Assembly: GCA_020635815.1 (NCBI GenBank)
Contig: JACJZB010000011.1
Span: 1 to 36,172, forward strand
From: Flavobacteriales bacterium
GTDB lineage: Bacteria; Bacteroidota; Bacteroidia; Flavobacteriales_E; Vicingaceae
Reading direction: 5' to 3'
DNA length: 36,172 nucleotides
In this document: piece after piece, positions 32,403-36,172 of the stretch
How the letters are laid out: each line of letters opens with the position of its first letter
Numbering within the stretch: position 1 is the first letter of the stretch
Position numbers and translations under genes: made by a program
Notes under the pieces: generated by a model
What the model saw: the letters and a program-made list of their open reading frames with translations, nothing else
The model's database searches: none
Told to the model about the DNA's origin: nothing

Positions 32403-33538
32403 TGGTGAAGAAGAAAATACTCATATTTATTGATTGGTACAAGCCTGGTTTTAAAGCAGGAGGACCAATTCGCTCTATTAGTAATTTAGTTAGCTATTTG
32501 AGTGAATCTGCCCATGTTTATATTGTTACAAGAAATACCGATTATTTAGAGAGTATTCCTTATTCAAACATTAATACAAATTGTTGGAATCAACTTGATA
32601 AATCGTCTGTTTTTTACCTCTCCAACAATAATACTAGTTATTCCACTATTAAAAAAATAATAGTAGAAACCAAGCCTAACGTTGTATATTGCAATAGTCT
32701 ATATTCTCCATATTTCACTTTAATACCTCTTTTTATTGCAAAAAAACTAAAAATTAATTCGGTTTTATCAGTAAGAGGAATGCTATCTAGAGGCTCTTTA
32801 GCTGTTAAAGCCAACAAGAAGAAAGTTTTTTTATCAATAATTAAGCTACTGAATTTATTCAAAAACTGTACTTTTCAGGCTACCAGTTTGGAAGAAAAAA
32901 AGGATATTGAACGACATTTTGGAACAAAAAGAAAAATTATTGTAGCAAACAATCTACCTGAAAAAAGTTCAACCCCTTATACCGAAAAACCTAAACAAGA
33001 AAATCATCTTAAATTAATTTCTATTGCTCGAATTGCACCCGAAAAAAACACCTTATATGCTCTTAGTGTGCTTAAAAATTGTAAAAAAAACATTGAGTTT
33101 GATATTTATGGTCCAATATACAAAGACGAATATTGGATGGAATGTCAAAACATAATCAACCAAATGCCAAACAACATCGTTGTAAATTATATGGGAGTTT
33201 TACATCATGAAAAAGTGAATGAAACACTTCAACATTACCATGCTTTTTTCCTGCCTTCAACAGGCGAAAATTTTGGACACAGTATCATCGAAGCCATGAA
33301 AAATTCGTGTGTTGTTATATTATCGGATAAAACTCCTTGGCGAGAATTAGAAAAAATAGGTGTTGGATTTGATATTCCACTTGACAAACAAGATGTTTTT
33401 TCTAAAAAAATTGATTATTTAGCAACTCTTTCAGCAGTTGATTTTAACATTTATACAAAAAAAACTTACGATTATATTATTAACAAGACTGATGTTTCTG
33501 AAACGCTTTTACAGTACAAACAACTTTTTCAACTTTAA
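32402..33538 (+). CDS. GT4 family glycosyltransferase
   Basis: A 378-aa GT-B enzyme. The N-terminus has IFIDWYKPGFKAGGPIRSIS (the glycine-rich acceptor-side loop) and SVRGMLSRGSLAVK (about 124-137), both usual for exopolysaccharide GT4 enzymes. The C-terminal domain has ISIARIAPEKNTLYALSVL (about 205-223), and the donor motif is STGENFGHSIIEAMKNSCVVI (about 285-305, Glu pair conserved). It is coupled to the deacetylase gene (TAATG) and precedes the carbamoyltransferase gene by 38 bases. Confidence 0.93.
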   Translation: MVKKKILIFIDWYKPGFKAGGPIRSISNLVSYLSESAHVYIVTRNTDYLESIPYSNINTNCWNQLDKSSVFYLSNNNTSYSTIKKIIVETKPNVVYCNSLYSPYFTLIPLFIAKKLKINSVLSVRGMLSRGSLAVKANKKKVFLSIIKLLNLFKNCTFQATSLEEKKDIERHFGTKRKIIVANNLPEKSSTPYTEKPKQENHLKLISIARIAPEKNTLYALSVLKNCKKNIEFDIYGPIYKDEYWMECQNIINQMPNNIVVNYMGVLHHEKVNETLQHYHAFFLPSTGENFGHSIIEAMKNSCVVILSDKTPWRELEKIGVGFDIPLDKQDVFSKKIDYLATLSAVDFNIYTKKTYDYIINKTDVSETLLQYKQLFQL

Positions 33539-33543
33539 ATTTG
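33536..33543 (+). promoter_or_regulatory. Putative -7 box for the carbamoyltransferase gene
   Basis: TAAATTTG, using the stop codon of the preceding gene, matches TAnnTTTG and lies 33 bases before the ATG at 33577. No -33 TTG is evident. Confidence 0.35.
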
Positions 33544-33576
33544 AATTCATAACTTAGCCAAAACAAAGATTTTAAC

Positions 33577-35298
33577 ATGTATATATTAGGAATTAATGCA
33601 TATCACGGAGATTCATCAGCCTGTATTTTAAAGGATGGAAATGTTATTGCTGCATCTGAAGAGGAAAGATTTAGAAGAATTAAGCATTGGGCAGGATTTC
33701 CATCAGAAGCCATTAAATTTTGTTTAGGAGAAGCTAATATTGACATTACTCAAGTAGATTATATTACTATTTCGCGCGACCCATCAGCCAATTTGCATAA
33801 AAAGATTGTACATGCTGCAAAAAACTTGGTTTCAGTAAAAGCTTTAAAAGATAGACTTGCTAACTCAAAAAAAGTAGTAAGCGTTAAAGGAGAACTTTCA
33901 AAAATTTTCAATGTTACTGAAGAACAAATTAAAGCTGAAGTAAAAAACATTGAACACCATAGAAGTCACTTAGCTAGTGCCTTTTTTGCCTCTCCTTTTG
34001 ATGAATCAGCCATACTTTCCATTGATGGTTTTGGAGATTTTACTTCCACCATGATTGCTACTGGAAAAGGAAAAAAAATTGATGTTTTAGATTCTGTTAT
34101 TTATCCTCACTCTGCTGGAATATTTTATACTTCATTAACTCAATATTTGGGTTTTCCACATTATGGTGATGAGTATAAAGTTATGGGATTAGCTCCTTAT
34201 GGTGAACCTAAATATGTTGATGAATTAAAGAAAATCATTATTTTTAAAGACAATGGATTGTTTGAGTTAAATACCAAATACTTTACTCATGCCAAAGAAG
34301 GTGTGAGTATGAGTTGGGAAAATGGTGACCCTCACATTGAATCTATTTTTTCTAAAGAATTAGAAAATTTATTGGGTCCAGCTCGTAAAAGTGGTGACGA
34401 ATTGACTCAAAAACACAAAGACATTGCAACTTCAGTTCAGCGAGTTACAGAAGAGTTAATTTTTCATATTTTAAACCATTTACAAAAAAGAACGGGGCTA
34501 GAAAACATTTGCATTGCTGGTGGAGTTGCTCAAAACTCTGTTGCCAATGGTAAAATTTTAGAACGTACTACTTTTAAAAATGTGTATATCCCTTCAGCTG
34601 GACATGATGCTGGAACAGCATTAGGCTCTGCTTTATGGCTATACAATCATATTTTAGAAAACGACAGATTACTTGCTATTTATAATGCTTACACAGGCTC
34701 TAAATCGAGTAATGAGGATATTGAAGCTTGTTTAAAAGCTGAAAAAGTAGAATACACTAGATACAACAATGATGAACTATTGGATTTAGTTTCAGATGCA
34801 TTGGTTGCTGGTAAGGTAATTGGATGGTTTCAAGGTAGAGCGGAGTTTGGACCGAGAGCTTTAGGTCATCGTTCTATTATTGTTGACCCAAGAAGAACTG
34901 ATGCTAAAGAATTGCTAAACTCTAAAATAAAACGTAGAGAAAGCTTTAGACCTTTTGCTCCATCAATTTTAGAGGAGTACGTTGCTGAATATTTTGAGAA
35001 AACCGACAAAGTTCCTTTTATGGAAAAGGTTTATCCAATTAGAAAAGAAAAACATGCCGAAATACCTGCTGTAACTCACGTTGATGGAACTGGTCGTTTA
35101 CAAACTGTTGAAAAAGGCGATAGATACTACGATTTGATTGAGAAATTCAGACAAAAAACAGGTACTCCAATTCTATTAAACACTTCGTTTAACGAAAACG
35201 AACCCATTGTAAACACACCAAAAGAAGCATTAGCCTGCTACTTAAGAACCGATATGGACATGTTGGTGTTGGAGAATTGTGTGGTTTCAAGAAAGTAG
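33577..35298 (+). CDS. Carbamoyltransferase (NodU/CmcH family)
   Basis: A 573-aa two-domain enzyme that adds a carbamoyl group from carbamoyl phosphate, via an ATP-dependent carbamoyl adenylate, to a sugar hydroxyl. The N-terminal ASKHA-like domain starts YILGINAYHGDSSACIL with EEERFRRIKH. HHRSHLASAFF (about 126-136) has the His residues linked to carbamoyl chemistry, and AILSIDGFGDF and YKVMGLAPYG follow. The C-terminal domain has GWFQGRAEFGPRALGHRSI (about 415-433) and TPILLLNTSFNENEP. Length and motifs are complete. It probably O-carbamoylates the polysaccharide. It may have its own -7 box and is followed 23 bases later by an acyltransferase gene. Confidence 0.93.
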   Translation: MYILGINAYHGDSSACILKDGNVIAASEEERFRRIKHWAGFPSEAIKFCLGEANIDITQVDYITISRDPSANLHKKIVHAAKNLVSVKALKDRLANSKKVVSVKGELSKIFNVTEEQIKAEVKNIEHHRSHLASAFFASPFDESAILSIDGFGDFTSTMIATGKGKKIDVLDSVIYPHSAGIFYTSLTQYLGFPHYGDEYKVMGLAPYGEPKYVDELKKIIIFKDNGLFELNTKYFTHAKEGVSMSWENGDPHIESIFSKELENLLGPARKSGDELTQKHKDIATSVQRVTEELIFHILNHLQKRTGLENICIAGGVAQNSVANGKILERTTFKNVYIPSAGHDAGTALGSALWLYNHILENDRLLAIYNAYTGSKSSNEDIEACLKAEKVEYTRYNNDELLDLVSDALVAGKVIGWFQGRAEFGPRALGHRSIIVDPRRTDAKELLNSKIKRRESFRPFAPSILEEYVAEYFEKTDKVPFMEKVYPIRKEKHAEIPAVTHVDGTGRLQTVEKGDRYYDLIEKFRQKTGTPILLNTSFNENEPIVNTPKEALACYLRTDMDMLVLENCVVSRK

Positions 35299-35321
35299 TT
35301 GTAAATACAACCTACTAAAGT

Positions 35322-36172
35322 ATGAAAAAACAAATATATCTTCCTGGTCTGAATGGAATTAGAGCTATTGCTGCTGTAATTGTTTTAATATTTCATATTG
35401 ATATTTTTATTTCTGCTTTTGATTTAAAACCATTAGGATATGGAAATACTGGTATGGCTGGATATGGAGTTGTATTATTTTTTGTTTTAAGTGGTTTTTT
35501 AATTACTTATTTGATGATGCATGAAAAAGAAACGTTCAAAAAAATTAATCTTCCCAAGTTTTATATTCGAAGAATATTAAGAATCTGGCCTATTTATTAT
35601 CTTGTTATTTTTGCTACGTTTATCTTATTTTTTATAAACCCATCACTTATTAATTTTTCTCAAGGTGAGGTTGTAGAAAGCTTTCTTTTATACACATTAT
35701 TAGCTTCAAATATAGGGTATGGATTAGGAATTGGAACTTTGGCGATCAGACCACTATGGTCTGTTGGAGTAGAAGAGCAATTTTATGCCTTCTGGCCCTT
35801 TTTAGTCAACAAATCAAAAAATATTTTAAAAACACTAATTGGAGTAATAATTGTTTACTTAATCTTTAAAGTAGCAAGTAATTTTATTCACCCAAAATTA
35901 TACACTATTATTAGTATCTCTCGTTTCGATTGTATGGCTTTAGGTGGAATTGGTGCTTACTTATACTTTTCAAAAAGTAAGCTATTACACTATATTTACC
36001 TTCCCTTTACTCAAATAGTTTCTTGGTCTGTATTAATTGTTTCTATTATCTATAAACCTTTAGGATTACTACCAATTATTGATAAAGAAATTCATGCTTT
36101 ATTTTATTTATTTATTATTTTGAATGTAAGCACCAACCCTAAAAGCATTATTAAATTAGAAAATAAACTATT
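35322..36172 (+). CDS. Acyltransferase 3 family protein (OafA-like), 3'-truncated
   Basis: The reading frame is open from ATG 35322 to the window end, giving the first 283 residues of a polytopic membrane O-acyltransferase. It starts with QIYLPGLNGIRAIAAVIVLIFHI, where the His after the first helix is the conserved catalytic residue. FVLSGFLITYLMMHEKE and FYIRRILRIWPIYYLV (RxxR motif) follow, and LWSVGVEEQFYAFWP completes the family pattern. It would O-acetylate the polysaccharide in the membrane using acetyl-CoA. It is probably co-transcribed with the carbamoyltransferase gene. The C-terminal part lies outside the window. Confidence 0.9.
   Translation, partial: MKKQIYLPGLNGIRAIAAVIVLIFHIDIFISAFDLKPLGYGNTGMAGYGVVLFFVLSGFLITYLMMHEKETFKKINLPKFYIRRILRIWPIYYLVIFATFILFFINPSLINFSQGEVVESFLLYTLLASNIGYGLGIGTLAIRPLWSVGVEEQFYAFWPFLVNKSKNILKTLIGVIIVYLIFKVASNFIHPKLYTIISISRFDCMALGGIGAYLYFSKSKLLHYIYLPFTQIVSWSVLIVSIIYKPLGLLPIIDKEIHALFYLFIILNVSTNPKSIIKLENKL

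Overview
The window is AT-rich chromosomal DNA from a member of the Bacteroidota, most likely a Flavobacteriia-type marine or aquatic lineage. The signs are proteins with type IX secretion (T9SS) C-terminal sorting domains, a flavobacterial exosortase F with its partner, a Wzc kinase with a Gly-Tyr tail, and several promoters of the Bacteroidota form TTG-N19-21-TAnnTTTG. No rRNA, tRNA or CRISPR array was seen.

Layout. 0-2.5 kb: the 3' part of a membrane-anchored SpoIIE-type phosphatase carrying an in-frame palindromic insert, then a secreted M28 peptidase and a symmetric terminator. 2.5-6.4 kb (minus): a small secreted protein of unknown function and a large T9SS-sorted multidomain protein. 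6.6-8.1 kb (minus): hisH-hisF of the sugar-amidation type rather than the histidine type. 8.2-9.8 kb: a small sulfotransferase, then exosortase F and its associated membrane protein (minus).

9.9-19.9 kb (plus): first half of an exopolysaccharide/O-antigen cluster. It holds a Wzc tyrosine kinase, a Wzx-type flippase, a VioA-like aminotransferase, a WbqC-like protein, a divergent PLP protein, a sulfotransferase, a pyruvyl transferase and a GT2 glycosyltransferase, mostly joined by 4-base ATGA overlaps. 19.9-24.0 kb: an interruption with a T9SS-sorted lectin-like protein, a tiny exosortase substrate (PIDGG-type C-terminus) with its own strong promoter and terminator, and a GIY-YIG nuclease gene between two 104-bp direct repeats. 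24.0-36.2 kb: second half of the cluster. It holds an N-acetyl sugar amidotransferase (the probable client of HisH/HisF), four GT4-type glycosyltransferases, an FkbM methyltransferase (minus), a Wzy/ligase-type membrane protein, a GNAT, a NodB deacetylase, a carbamoyltransferase and a partial acyltransferase 3.

Together the genes describe a Wzx/Wzy-type surface polysaccharide with unusually many decorations: amidino, sulfate, pyruvate ketal, carbamoyl, methyl, acetyl and deacetylated amino groups. An exosortase system that may anchor a small Gly/Pro protein in the envelope is interleaved with it. No initiating sugar-phosphate transferase and no Wza export channel lie in the window, so the locus probably extends beyond it or depends on genes elsewhere. 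The most unusual items are the repeat-flanked GIY-YIG unit, the exosortase F/mini-substrate pair, the coding-region palindrome in the phosphatase, and the split amidation system whose amidotransferase has a half-lost zinc knuckle.
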